The notes: generated by a model not told the origin, from the sequence alone. A stretch of DNA of 12,690 nt from a bacterium (GCA_030018795.1 JASEHA010000038.1:1-12690), one strand, 5' to 3'. Positions 5,504 through 12,690 are shown, counted from the stretch's first letter. Made by a program: numbers and translations.

Positions 5504-6768
5504 ATAAGTTTTTTGATTGCCTCAACGTTTCTCGTCGAAGCACCCTGATTTTCCTCTACAAATTTTTTGCCAGCAAGCCCTTTTTGAGACATTTCATCCG
5601 GGTTTTCCAGAAGATGAATGATATTATCTGCCAATTCCGAAGCAGAAGAAACCTGAATGGCTGCATCAGCAGCAATCAGCAGTTTAGACGCTTCATGGTA
5701 ATTACTTACATGGGGTCCAAACAAAACCATTTTACCTAAGGTAACCGGTTCAATAATATTGTGTCCCCCAACAGGAACAAATGTTCCCCCAACTATAGCT
5801 ACAGAGGAGACAGCATATGCCAGGAGAAGTTCTCCGATGGTATCAAGGATAATGACCGCTCTTTCTTCTTTTTTCCCTATCCCTTTCTGGTTTCTTTTTG
5901 TACGTAAGCTATACGAAAGATTTCTCTTTGAAAGAGCCTTTTTAATGAATTCAATCCTTTGAAGGTGTCTGGGGGCAATAATCAGGACAGCATCTGGTAT
6001 TTGTTGTTTTATTAGCTGATAAGCATCAAGGATTACCTCCTCCTCTTTTTCTCTAATACTTCCGGCAGTAATAATTGGCAGCACATCTTTTTCTTCTGTA
6101 ATCTCAATCTCTTTCAAAAATCTTCTTATTTCTTCAGGTGAGGGAATATCTACACCCAGATCAAACTTAGCACTGCCAGTAACCCTTATCTTTTCAGAGG
6201 GTGCACCAAGAGATGCTATCCTCTGGGCATCCAATTCTGTCTGCATACAAAACAGGTCAACCCCTGTTTCAAGAGGCTTTTTGAATAACCCTTTAATCCT
6301 TTGATACCTGCGAATACTCTTCTCAGATATTCGTCCATTAACAATGATAACCTTGATCCCTTTCTTTTTTGCCTGCAAGATTAGATTTGGCCATAATTCT
6401 GTCTCAGTAATAACCAGTATCTTTGGGTTGATCATTTCAAACACCCTATTTACGACTAAGGGCAGATCAAGAGGAAGATAAATCACCCCCATTGTAGACA
6501 GCTTTCTGGCAATATTTGTGCCTGTAGTCGTAATGGTTGAAATAAGGATGGAATATTCGGGAAGATTGAGCCTTAACTCCGTAACCATCCTGGAGATACC
6601 CATCACCTCACCAACAGATGCCGCATGAACCCAGACAATCTTTTTCCCCTTAAAGATATTTTGAACCCGCTCAGGTAAAAAGCCAAGCCTTTGAAAAGCA
6701 CCGCGGCGAAGATAGCACAGAATAGGAATGAACAATAGATGCAGAAGTATGTTGTAGAGTAAACGCAT
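5434..6768 (-). CDS. waaA: 3-deoxy-D-manno-octulosonic acid (Kdo) transferase
   Basis: WaaA adds Kdo from CMP-Kdo to the lipid A precursor at the inner membrane, linking lipid A to the LPS core. The 444 residues start with a membrane anchor (about 4-20). The N-terminal GT-B half carries HAASVGE (48-54), whose Glu54 matches the catalytic Glu31 of the Aquifex enzyme, and TETELWPNL (121-129). The C-terminal half carries TGSAKFD (197-203), APRH (265-268), and GGTFVPVGGHNIIEP (327-341) of the CMP-Kdo site. The start has a GGAC-type ribosome site in a short repeat. Residues from about 423 on are a low-complexity Ser/Arg/Thr/Glu tail translated from an intergenic-type repeat, so the original end was probably near residue 422. 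The number of Kdo residues added cannot be told. Confidence 0.93.
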   Translation of the reverse strand: MRLLYNILLHLLFIPILCYLRRGAFQRLGFLPERVQNIFKGKKIVWVHAASVGEVMGISRMVTELRLNLPEYSILISTITTTGTNIARKLSTMGVIYLPLDLPLVVNRVFEMINPKILVITETELWPNLILQAKKKGIKVIIVNGRISEKSIRRYQRIKGLFKKPLETGVDLFCMQTELDAQRIASLGAPSEKIRVTGSAKFDLGVDIPSPEEIRRFLKEIEITEEKDVLPIITAGSIREKEEEVILDAYQLIKQQIPDAVLIIAPRHLQRIEFIKKALSKRNLSYSLRTKRNQKGIGKKEERAVIILDTIGELLLAYAVSSVAIVGGTFVPVGGHNIIEPVTLGKMVLFGPHVSNYHEASKLLIAADAAIQVSSASELADNIIHLLENPDEMSQKGLAGKKFVEENQGASTRNVEAIKKLITTESRESTESTESRESRESREK

Positions 6769-6772
6769 GTTT

Positions 6773-6792
6773 TTGTCCTTTGTTGTCCATTG
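6773..6792. repeat. Two 10-base TTGTCCWTTG units upstream of waaA
   Basis: TTGTCCTTTG (6773-6782) and TTGTCCATTG (6783-6792) are tandem and a partial third unit follows. On the minus strand the first supplies AAGGAC, the only plausible ribosome site for waaA, about 6 bases before the ATG. A short-word array thus appears to be used as a translation start signal. Confidence 0.55.
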
Positions 6793-6799
6793 TTGTGGC

Positions 6800-6838
6800 G
6801 TTAAGTATTAATTCGTCTTAAGCAATTAGATACTTAAC
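6800..6838. repeat. AT-rich inverted repeat overlapping the queD stop
   Basis: GTTAAGTAT at 6800-6808 pairs with ATACTTAAC at 6830-6838 (9 base pairs, loop of 21). On the minus strand the first arm is the last codons of queD. Pairing can extend with a one-base bulge. It lacks a U-run and is weak, so I call it a repeat rather than a terminator. Confidence 0.5.
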
Positions 6839-7194
6839 CCATATGCCCCATATTTCGTTGGTGTCTCCCACACCCTCACCTCTGCAGTCGGTATATCTGG
6901 AAACAGCTGTGTTAATTGCGAATAAATATATTCAGCAATTATCTCTGAGCTAGGATTTTTGTTAAGAAACTCAGGCAGCTGATTGAGATATTGATGGTCA
7001 AGCGGCTGAATAACCTCATCAAGTGCATTTTCCATATCCCTAAAATCAACTACTATTCCCAGATCATTGAGGGTATTGGAGCAGGCTATAAGCTGTATTC
7101 GCCAGTTATGTCCATGAAGCCTTTGACATTCACCCGGATACCTGTCAATATGATGGGCTGCACTAAATTCCCTTTCAACCACTACCTTATACAT
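6826..7194 (-). CDS. queD: 6-carboxy-5,6,7,8-tetrahydropterin synthase (QueD)
   Basis: QueD converts 7,8-dihydroneopterin triphosphate, the FolE product, to 6-carboxytetrahydropterin for preQ0 and queuosine. The 122 residues show the family pattern: FSAAH (10-14, zinc His14), Cys23 as catalytic Cys in CQRLHGH, zinc ligands His27 and His29, DF (50-51), LDHQYLN (65-71), PSSE (81-84) and WET (109-111). The Cys-X3-HGH arrangement is that of QueD; the adjacent Cys-Glu motif of PTPS variants that replace FolB is absent (Gln follows Cys23). Its ATG lies inside the 3' end of murI, overlapping 8 bases in another frame, so the two are coupled. An AAGGGA ribosome site lies within murI. Confidence 0.92.
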   Translation of the reverse strand: MYKVVVEREFSAAHHIDRYPGECQRLHGHNWRIQLIACSNTLNDLGIVVDFRDMENALDEVIQPLDHQYLNQLPEFLNKNPSSEIIAEYIYSQLTQLFPDIPTAEVRVWETPTKYGAYGLSI

Positions 7195-8008
7195 ATGGAT
7201 TCCCTTTCCCTAAATCTATTTGCGTAATGACACGAATCTTTTCTTTTAGAAATTGCTCTCCCAACTCGACAAATCGTGTGCTTTCATCGCTGACATAAAA
7301 CTTGTGTTTCCTGTCATGTCTTATTATACAGAGCAGCCCGGCATCAGACAATATTTCCTTGATTGATCTGGCAGTTTCTTCTGCCGAATTTATCAGGGTA
7401 ACCTCATTGCCCATAACATCCTGAATAACATCACACAGGAACGGATAATGTGTGCATCCAAGGATAAGGGTGTCAATCTTATTAGTCTTTAGCGGAAAAA
7501 GATATTCTTCAGCTATCTGTCTGGTTACAATATGATTCAACCAGCCCTCTTCTACCAATGGAACAAACAAGGGACATGGTTGGCTGATAACATGAATTTG
7601 CGGGTCAAGGGATTGAATTGCCTTAACATATGCCCCAGTAGCAATAGTTGATCTGGTAGCTATTACCCCTATCCGTTTGGTCTGCGTAACCTCTGCCGCC
7701 TTTTGTGCACCAGGCAGAATCACACCAATAATAGGTATGGAAACCCTTTGTCTTAAGTCTTCAAGAGCAGAGGCAGAGGCAGTATTGCAGGCAACAACTA
7801 TTGCCTTGACCCCTTGAGAGATAAGAAACTGAACAATCTCAAATGAGAACTTAAGAACAGTTTCCTTTGATTTTGAACCATACGGTGTCCGGGCTAAATC
7901 GCCAAAATAAATCATTTCCTCATTGGGGAGGGCTTTTATCATCTCTGCCATAACGGTTAATCCGCCAATACCAGAGTCAAATATACCTATAGCTGCATTT
8001 TTATTCAT
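7187..8008 (-). CDS. murI: Glutamate racemase
   Basis: MurI makes D-glutamate for peptidoglycan by cofactor-independent two-base catalysis. The 273 residues contain GIFDSGIGGLTV (8-19), DLARTPYGSKS (37-47), VACNTASA (72-79) with catalytic Cys74, and GCTHYP (184-189) with catalytic Cys185 and His187. Length is standard. The start MNKNAAIGIFDSG fits the family; the ribosome site is weak (AGAG close to the ATG, or AGGA about 15 bases away). The 135-base upstream gap is filled by a CACCAG hairpin, so either the promoter lies further upstream or the gene is read from the upstream genes. The 3' end overlaps queD. Confidence 0.96.
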   Translation of the reverse strand: MNKNAAIGIFDSGIGGLTVMAEMIKALPNEEMIYFGDLARTPYGSKSKETVLKFSFEIVQFLISQGVKAIVVACNTASASALEDLRQRVSIPIIGVILPGAQKAAEVTQTKRIGVIATRSTIATGAYVKAIQSLDPQIHVISQPCPLFVPLVEEGWLNHIVTRQIAEEYLFPLKTNKIDTLILGCTHYPFLCDVIQDVMGNEVTLINSAEETARSIKEILSDAGLLCIIRHDRKHKFYVSDESTRFVELGEQFLKEKIRVITQIDLGKGNPYV

Positions 8009-8044
8009 AAACTCTATGTATCCTATGCTCGATGTTCATATATT

Positions 8045-8130
8045 AGTGCACCAGTCACCAGAACACCAGGGCACCAGTAAAGAATTTAATTAACACTCTG
8101 GTGACTGGTGCACTGGTGTTCTGGTGCACT
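8045..8130. repeat. CACCAG-word hairpin upstream of murI
   Basis: The 17-base arm 8045-8061 (AGTGCACCAGTCACCAG) has an exact reverse complement at 8098-8114, with a 36-base loop. Both sides continue with further CACCAG or CTGGTG words (to 8077 and to 8130), so several alternative pairings exist. The loop carries CACCAGTAAAGAATTT, identical to 5353-5368. The element lies between the small winged-helix gene and murI, with no U-run for a terminator. Confidence 0.88.
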
Positions 8131-8143
8131 TTTACACTTGTGC

Positions 8144-8437
8144 TTATCGCACTCCCTTTTCCTTCATCAGTTTAATAAATCGATCAATCACCCTGATTTT
8201 TTCTATATCCTGTGTATAGGAAAAGATAGCCGAATTCCCTTCACCCATCTTTTCCAGAACGCCCAAAGAAAAAAGATGGATAAGATACTCTTCTACCTGA
8301 TTACAATCCTTTTTCAGCCATCGAGAAATATTCAGGGCAGTATCCATAGCAAATTGGTTGACATGAAAAAAGACAACTACCTCTATTTCATCCTCTGATT
8401 GGGATAATTTCTCTAAAAATTCTGAGATTGATTTCAT
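8144..8437 (-). CDS. Small winged-helix-like protein, function unknown
   Basis: This 97-residue protein has no recognised family from memory. A helix (about 3-12) and a hydrophobic strand (EVVVFFHV, 19-26) precede a likely winged helix-turn-helix. ISRWLKKDCNQVEEYLIHLFSLGVLEK (37-63) looks like two helices of a winged helix, followed by the wing and strand GEGNSAIFSYTQD (66-77); a basic C-terminal helix ends it. Such folds bind DNA or mediate protein contacts. An AGGA ribosome site lies about 10 bases before the ATG, and base use matches the neighbours, supporting a real gene. It lies 134 bases after the GAF/HD-GYP gene and may be co-transcribed, which suggests a regulator or partner, but this is inference. 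Confidence 0.75.
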   Translation of the reverse strand: MKSISEFLEKLSQSEDEIEVVVFFHVNQFAMDTALNISRWLKKDCNQVEEYLIHLFSLGVLEKMGEGNSAIFSYTQDIEKIRVIDRFIKLMKEKGVR

Positions 8438-8472
8438 CTATAGATCCTTTTACCACGATAAGAAGGAAATGC

Positions 8473-8567
8473 GAAATGCGGAAATAAGAATGCGGAATTT
8501 CAGACCTGCATTTTATTTCTATGCTCTGCTGCTTTTCCGCATTCCGCATTCTCATTTTCCGCATTTC
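8473..8567. repeat. ATGCGGAA-word hairpin after the HD-GYP gene
   Basis: Two consecutive perfect 12-base-pair stems exist: GAAATGCGGAAA (8473-8484) with 8556-8567, and AGAATGCGGAAT (8487-8498) with 8541-8552, separated by a small 2/3-base internal loop; the terminal loop is 42 bases. It begins 4 bases after the stop codon of the large gene and fills the 134-base gap before the small winged-helix gene. It could end or protect the long transcript, although no U-tract follows. Confidence 0.88.
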
Positions 8568-8571
8568 ATAT

Positions 8572-11500
8572 TTACGAATACCTATCCCAGATAGTATGGC
8601 TGCCTATCTGTATCTCCCGCTTACCCTCTTCCCTTATATCCCGTTTTCGCAGCCTGCCTCTTTCCATTTCCTCTCTTCTGACAATTGAATGGATACGTAT
8701 GAATGCCTCAACAGCTGCTGGATCAAATTTTTTCCCGGCACCCCTTCTTAAGGCAGTCATTGCCTCTTCATCGCTCATGCCTACATAAGAGCCTCTGCTT
8801 GTTACCATTTTATCAAAGACATCTGCAATAGTTATAATACGGGCACCACCGGGTATCTTTTCTCCAACCAGACCATCTGGATAGCCGCTGCCATCGTATA
8901 GCTCATGATGATGATAAACCAAAGAGATAATAGGGGACAGGAAATTCAATGATTTTAATATCTGAATACCAATAAATGGGTGATTCTTGATATCCCGGAA
9001 CTCATCACTATTTAACTCACTTTCTGGTTTTAAGAGGATACCTTCTTTTATGCCTATTTTTCCAATATCATGCAAAAGGGCAGCCTTAGTAATAGTATCA
9101 ATCTCATCCTGAGGCAATCCCAGCTCTTTGGCTATAGCAGTAGCATATTTACATACAGCATCAGAGTGTGAGCGAACAAATGGATCCCTTGCTTCAATGA
9201 TCATGGTCAATAATTTTACCACCTCATCACCATAATTTTGCAGCTTATTTGATACAGCTGCATATTCAATAGCAATGGATGCCTGCGCAGAGATTGTAGA
9301 AAGCAATTCCATATCCTGCAAGTCAAAGTTGCCGCCGGTTATCTTGGAGGATACATTAAGGCTACCAACCACCTTACCCCTGATAGACATGGGGACAGAG
9401 AGATAGGAATCCTCAACATAGATAGCCTTTTCGTCATCACTAAGGGTTGCATCCTCCTTAACATTATTTACCATTAATGGGGCATTATTTTGAATTACCC
9501 TGCCAACAATACCCTGTCCCAGAGACAGCTTTTCTTCTTTTTCCTGCTCCATATAGGTTAAGCCATAAGAGCTTGTTATCTTAATAATATTTTCCTGAAC
9601 AAAAAGTGATGAGTAGTATGACTTTTTCGTCCTCATCACCTTTGCCGTAAGCTCTAATATCTGGTTGAGCAGGTTTTTAGCCTCAACCACAGAGGTCATT
9701 CTATTTATAGCCTGGACAGCAGAAAGCTGAAGAGCCCGACGCTTTATCTCTTCAAAGGAATTCGTATTTTCAAGGAATATGCTTATTTGATTTGACAAAA
9801 TAGAAAGGAATCTCTTCTCATCCTCTCCAAACCCTTCTGGAGACAGTTTATTAAAGAACTCCATAACCCCTTTTACCTTTCCATTTTCAACGATAGGAAC
9901 AGCAATTATATCTTTTACAACTACCTCAGACATAGGAATAAATCTATTATCTTGCCGGATATCATCAATAATCAGTGTTTCATTATGGCTGGCTGCCCAG
10001 CCAACAGTTCCCTCATCTGGTTTGAACTTTAATGACTTAAACAAAGCCTCTGAAATCCTTTTTTTACCCTGTCCAACCCTGGCAATAAACCGACCTGAAT
10101 CCTCTTCCAGCAGATATAAAAATCCCAGTTCAGCCTTAATCACATGATTGGCGATATTTATAGAGTTAGCCAGGATATCCCTTGGGTTTGTGTTCAAGCT
10201 CATCTGAGAGGCAATCTCCTGTAATCCCTCAAGTTCTTCCATCTTTTTCCTTACAGCACCATAAAGTCGGGCATTTTCCATAGCTGCTGCTGCTGCCTGA
10301 GCAATGGATGTAAGCAATCTAAGCTCTTCTTTAGAAGGGAGATAGGGACGTTGAACCATAATAACCAACATCCCCACATCATGATCCTTGGCAATCAAGG
10401 GCAGCAGAATAAGTGTTTCAGGTCTTCCCATGCTGCCGATAAGCGGCTTTATTTCCATGATACTCTCTGCATTTTGGAAAACAGTTGGTCTGCGGCTGGT
10501 AAAGGTTGCCTTTAATATATCCTCTATTCCCTTATTCAGGGCTATCTCCTCTGTCGGCTTGATACCTGCCTTAAATCCAGAGTGAGCAATTATCTGTATT
10601 GTATTTGCCTTATAGTCAACAGTATTTATGGTAATCATGGTATCCGGGATTAATGCTGTTACCCTCTCTAATATTTGCTTGAGAACCTCCTGAAGATTAA
10701 GGACAGATGACAGGGCATTACTTATGACATAAAAGGTGGATAGCTCAGACACCCTCTGGACGGTTATTTCATAGAGTCTGGCTGTTTCGATAACCATAGA
10801 GATCTCATTAGCCAGGGTGCAAAGATAGCTTAGATCAGATTCAGTAAAGACATCATGCCCCAACTGATTGCTGATATTGATAACCCCAATTATCTTATTT
10901 CGTATCTTTAATGGGGCACACATGGCATCCTTGACATCCTTAACCCGTTTTACTTGATGTGGTGAGGTAAAACGAGGGTCAGCCACCTTGCCTATGAGCA
11001 AAAGAGGCTCCCCTTTCTCTGCCACCCAGCCGGCAATGCTTCCATCCCCTGGTCTTTTTCTGGCAGTTTTTATAATCTCCTCAGACAATCCATCAGCCAC
11101 CCGAATATTCATATCACCAGAGGTTTCGTCAATAAGCATGATCGAGCCATTTTGAGCACCAAACATCTCTATCCCTTTCTTTAAGATAAGCCCCAGAATC
11201 TCCTGACAGTTTCTGCCCTCGTTTATGGTTTTACTTATCTCATAAAGAAGGGCAAGTGCTGCAGCAGCATTTTTCAACTCTCGGTAAAGCTTTGCTGATT
11301 GAAGGATCATGGCTGACTGAGAAGCCAGGATGCTTAACACCTTTTCATCTTCTTTGTCAAATTTATCGGTTAATTTATTAAAGACATTAATCACACCGAT
11401 AACATCCTTCTTCCAGACAACAGGAACGCTCAACTGATTCTTCAATTCAGCCTTAAAGAAGTTGATAAACTTAGGTTCCTGGCTTAAATCAGGGATATTT

Positions 11501-12543
11501 CGAAAAACACCTGTCTTTGCCACCAATCCTGTAATCCCTTCACCCATCTTTAATCGTAGATCGACCGTCTTATCTTCGTGTGGGTAAGTAGTACTACAAA
11601 CAATATCCCCGGAAATATCATCTATCAGCCAGAGGGAACCCTTTTCTGCACCAGTAGCATGAACACAACCCTCAATAATGGTGTTTATCTGTTCATCCAA
11701 TTCAATCTTAGAGGTAACCGCCTGTTCTATTCGATACAGGGCAATCGAGGATGTTATCTCCTTATGAAGCGCTTCCTTGGTTACCCCATACAACCTTGCA
11801 TTCTCAAGGGCAGATGTAGCCTGCGTCCCAAGTATGGATAATATTTCTATCTCTTCCTTTGAAAAGCTTCTTGGGGTAGAGGAAAAAAAGCTAAGCACAC
11901 CCAGACACTCGTTTCGTATCTTTAAGGGTATACCCAGATATGACTTGAACCCCTGTCCGGTTATCCATAGAGGCAGCATAGATTCCTTTTGCAGAATATC
12001 AATAGATATAGAGGTTTTTCCCTTAAGCACTACCTTCCCAAGAGATTTTTCATTCTCTGTCTCTATTTCAGCCAGAGAAAAGCTGATACCTGCTGCTGAT
12101 TTTGGAATTAGTTTTTCCTTTTTATCTACCATCTCTACCAGACATGTATCTACTTTTGCCAATTTTGCCCCAGCCTGCGGAAGCATCTCAAGGATATCTT
12201 CCGATAAAAGGGTTGAGGTTAGACCAATGGATATCTCCTGAAGATGGGCTAATTGTTCTGCTTTTTCCTTTGCCCTATGTTCCTCATTTTTAACCTTTAA
12301 AAGGATAAAGTTATGAAGAACAAGAAGAATAACCATGAAAAAAATGGACATAAGAAGAAAGGTAAGGTTTCGTGTAAAGAAAAAAGAGACGATAGCCAGA
12401 GCAAAAACAGTTATCCCTACAGACCAATTGAGTAATCGATCGAACTTCTTTGATTCACTCCGAATGGTTTTTTTAAGATAAACATGTTTTTTAAGTGATT
12501 GAAGAAATAAAATGATACGCGATAAGATGGGCTTAATATTCAT
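8572..12543 (-). CDS. Membrane-anchored six-GAF HD-GYP phosphodiesterase
   Basis: This 1323-residue protein probably senses a signal through GAF domains and hydrolyses cyclic di-GMP. Two membrane helices (about 42-57 and 60-83) form a hairpin. Six GAF domains follow, roughly 110-252, 280-420, 445-591, 617-761, 785-930 and 955-1097; most end in a related helix (ENARLYG, SAKLY, ETARLYE, ENARLYG) at 166-171-residue spacing. HD-GYP spans 1105-1290 with complete metal ligands: Glu1117, His1126, His1158-Asp1159 (HDIGKIGI), His1188, His1212-His1213, Asp1241, and GYP at 1220-1222 in DGSGYPDG. Lys1245 replaces the usual small residue after DVFD. There is no GGDEF, receiver or kinase domain. The last 30 residues are charged and unassigned. 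Substrate c-di-GMP is inferred from the family. Confidence 0.9.
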   Translation of the reverse strand: MNIKPILSRIILFLQSLKKHVYLKKTIRSESKKFDRLLNWSVGITVFALAIVSFFFTRNLTFLLMSIFFMVILLVLHNFILLKVKNEEHRAKEKAEQLAHLQEISIGLTSTLLSEDILEMLPQAGAKLAKVDTCLVEMVDKKEKLIPKSAAGISFSLAEIETENEKSLGKVVLKGKTSISIDILQKESMLPLWITGQGFKSYLGIPLKIRNECLGVLSFFSSTPRSFSKEEIEILSILGTQATSALENARLYGVTKEALHKEITSSIALYRIEQAVTSKIELDEQINTIIEGCVHATGAEKGSLWLIDDISGDIVCSTTYPHEDKTVDLRLKMGEGITGLVAKTGVFRNIPDLSQEPKFINFFKAELKNQLSVPVVWKKDVIGVINVFNKLTDKFDKEDEKVLSILASQSAMILQSAKLYRELKNAAAALALLYEISKTINEGRNCQEILGLILKKGIEMFGAQNGSIMLIDETSGDMNIRVADGLSEEIIKTARKRPGDGSIAGWVAEKGEPLLLIGKVADPRFTSPHQVKRVKDVKDAMCAPLKIRNKIIGVINISNQLGHDVFTESDLSYLCTLANEISMVIETARLYEITVQRVSELSTFYVISNALSSVLNLQEVLKQILERVTALIPDTMITINTVDYKANTIQIIAHSGFKAGIKPTEEIALNKGIEDILKATFTSRRPTVFQNAESIMEIKPLIGSMGRPETLILLPLIAKDHDVGMLVIMVQRPYLPSKEELRLLTSIAQAAAAAMENARLYGAVRKKMEELEGLQEIASQMSLNTNPRDILANSINIANHVIKAELGFLYLLEEDSGRFIARVGQGKKRISEALFKSLKFKPDEGTVGWAASHNETLIIDDIRQDNRFIPMSEVVVKDIIAVPIVENGKVKGVMEFFNKLSPEGFGEDEKRFLSILSNQISIFLENTNSFEEIKRRALQLSAVQAINRMTSVVEAKNLLNQILELTAKVMRTKKSYYSSLFVQENIIKITSSYGLTYMEQEKEEKLSLGQGIVGRVIQNNAPLMVNNVKEDATLSDDEKAIYVEDSYLSVPMSIRGKVVGSLNVSSKITGGNFDLQDMELLSTISAQASIAIEYAAVSNKLQNYGDEVVKLLTMIIEARDPFVRSHSDAVCKYATAIAKELGLPQDEIDTITKAALLHDIGKIGIKEGILLKPESELNSDEFRDIKNHPFIGIQILKSLNFLSPIISLVYHHHELYDGSGYPDGLVGEKIPGGARIITIADVFDKMVTSRGSYVGMSDEEAMTALRRGAGKKFDPAAVEAFIRIHSIVRREEMERGRLRKRDIREEGKREIQIGSHTIWDRYS

Positions 12544-12565
12544 CCTCTACCTCATCTTAAAAGAT

Positions 12566-12584
12566 TTAGGTTGCAATAACCTAA
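12566..12584 (-). promoter_or_regulatory. Palindrome at the start of the HD-GYP transcript
   Basis: TTAGGTT (12566-12572) and AACCTAA (12578-12584) are exact inverted arms around GCAAT. The palindrome begins 6 bases downstream of the -10 box, so it covers the expected transcription start and the first part of a leader of about 40 bases. It could be a repressor operator or a short 5' hairpin. Which regulator might bind is unknown. Confidence 0.6.
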
Positions 12585-12590
12585 TTTAGA

Positions 12591-12619
12591 AGTATAGCAT
12601 ATAAATGTTATCTCGTCAA
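12591..12619 (-). promoter_or_regulatory. Sigma70-type promoter of the GAF/HD-GYP gene
   Basis: On the minus strand, TTGACG (12619-12614) and TATACT (12596-12591) are separated by exactly 17 bases. Each box differs from consensus by one base. The start site would be near 12584, about 41 bases before the ATG at 12543, with a GAGGT/GAGG ribosome site between. This is the best promoter I see in the window and suggests the series of genes begins here. The remaining 71 bases to the end of the window hold no gene. Confidence 0.8.
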
Positions 12620-12690
12620 GAAAAATTGCGACCTATGAATATTCGATAAAGCCAACTGTCTCATAATGCCTCATGTAAAAAGAGCATTGT

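Noticed and set aside
6826..7194. QueD as a FolB-replacing PTPS-III type enzyme
   Set aside because: The catalytic Cys is present and the position after it is Gln, not Glu; the Glu that is present precedes the Cys.
8108..8398. 96-codon plus-strand frame opposite the small winged-helix gene
   Set aside because: It starts in the CACCAG hairpin, lacks a ribosome site, and has the Cys/Ser/Leu-rich makeup of an antisense shadow; the minus-strand frame has a ribosome site and a sensible fold.
12666..12689. Imperfect hairpin AATGCTC / GAGGCATT near the right edge as a terminator of an upstream gene
   Set aside because: It has only about 7 pairs with a bulge, no T-run after it, and no upstream gene in view.

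Overview
The window reads as one strand of an ordinary bacterial chromosome from a diderm (Gram-negative-type), probably uncultured lineage. All ten convincing genes lie on the minus strand, so transcription runs from high to low coordinates. The Kdo transferase WaaA implies a lipopolysaccharide outer membrane, while a CdaA-type c-di-AMP synthase with a YbbR partner is more typical of Firmicutes and several deep-branching diderm phyla. Base composition is moderately AT-rich. I cannot name the phylum from sequence alone.

Layout in transcription order. A strong sigma70-type promoter with an adjoining palindrome (12566-12619) drives a 1323-residue membrane protein with six tandem GAF domains and a C-terminal HD-GYP phosphodiesterase (12543-8572). 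Next come a 97-residue winged-helix-like protein (8437-8144), glutamate racemase murI (8008-7187) overlapping queD (7194-6826), Kdo transferase waaA (6768-5434), a single-chain aconitase (5289-3376), then folE (3114-2557), folP (2546-1344), cdaA (1226-444) and cdaR (447-64). folE-folP and cdaA-cdaR are tightly coupled pairs.

Functionally this is mostly housekeeping: cell-wall precursor supply (murI), outer membrane (waaA), central carbon (acn), pterin chemistry (folE feeding both folate through folP and queuosine through queD) and two cyclic-dinucleotide activities (c-di-AMP synthesis by CdaA, presumed c-di-GMP breakdown by the HD-GYP protein).

The unusual part is between the genes. Each gap longer than about 100 bases after the first gene holds short-unit repeats, usually folding into long hairpins, and the word family changes from gap to gap: ATGCGGAA, CACCAG, CACAGAG/TCTCTACTT, GTAGGG stem-loops, GGTGATC and CAGAAGTC/CAGAAGCC. 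One array is translated as the C-terminal tail of WaaA. A separate compound repeat occurs twice in inverted orientation, exactly bracketing the folE-folP-cdaA-cdaR block. I see no tRNA, rRNA, transposase, CRISPR array or phage gene.
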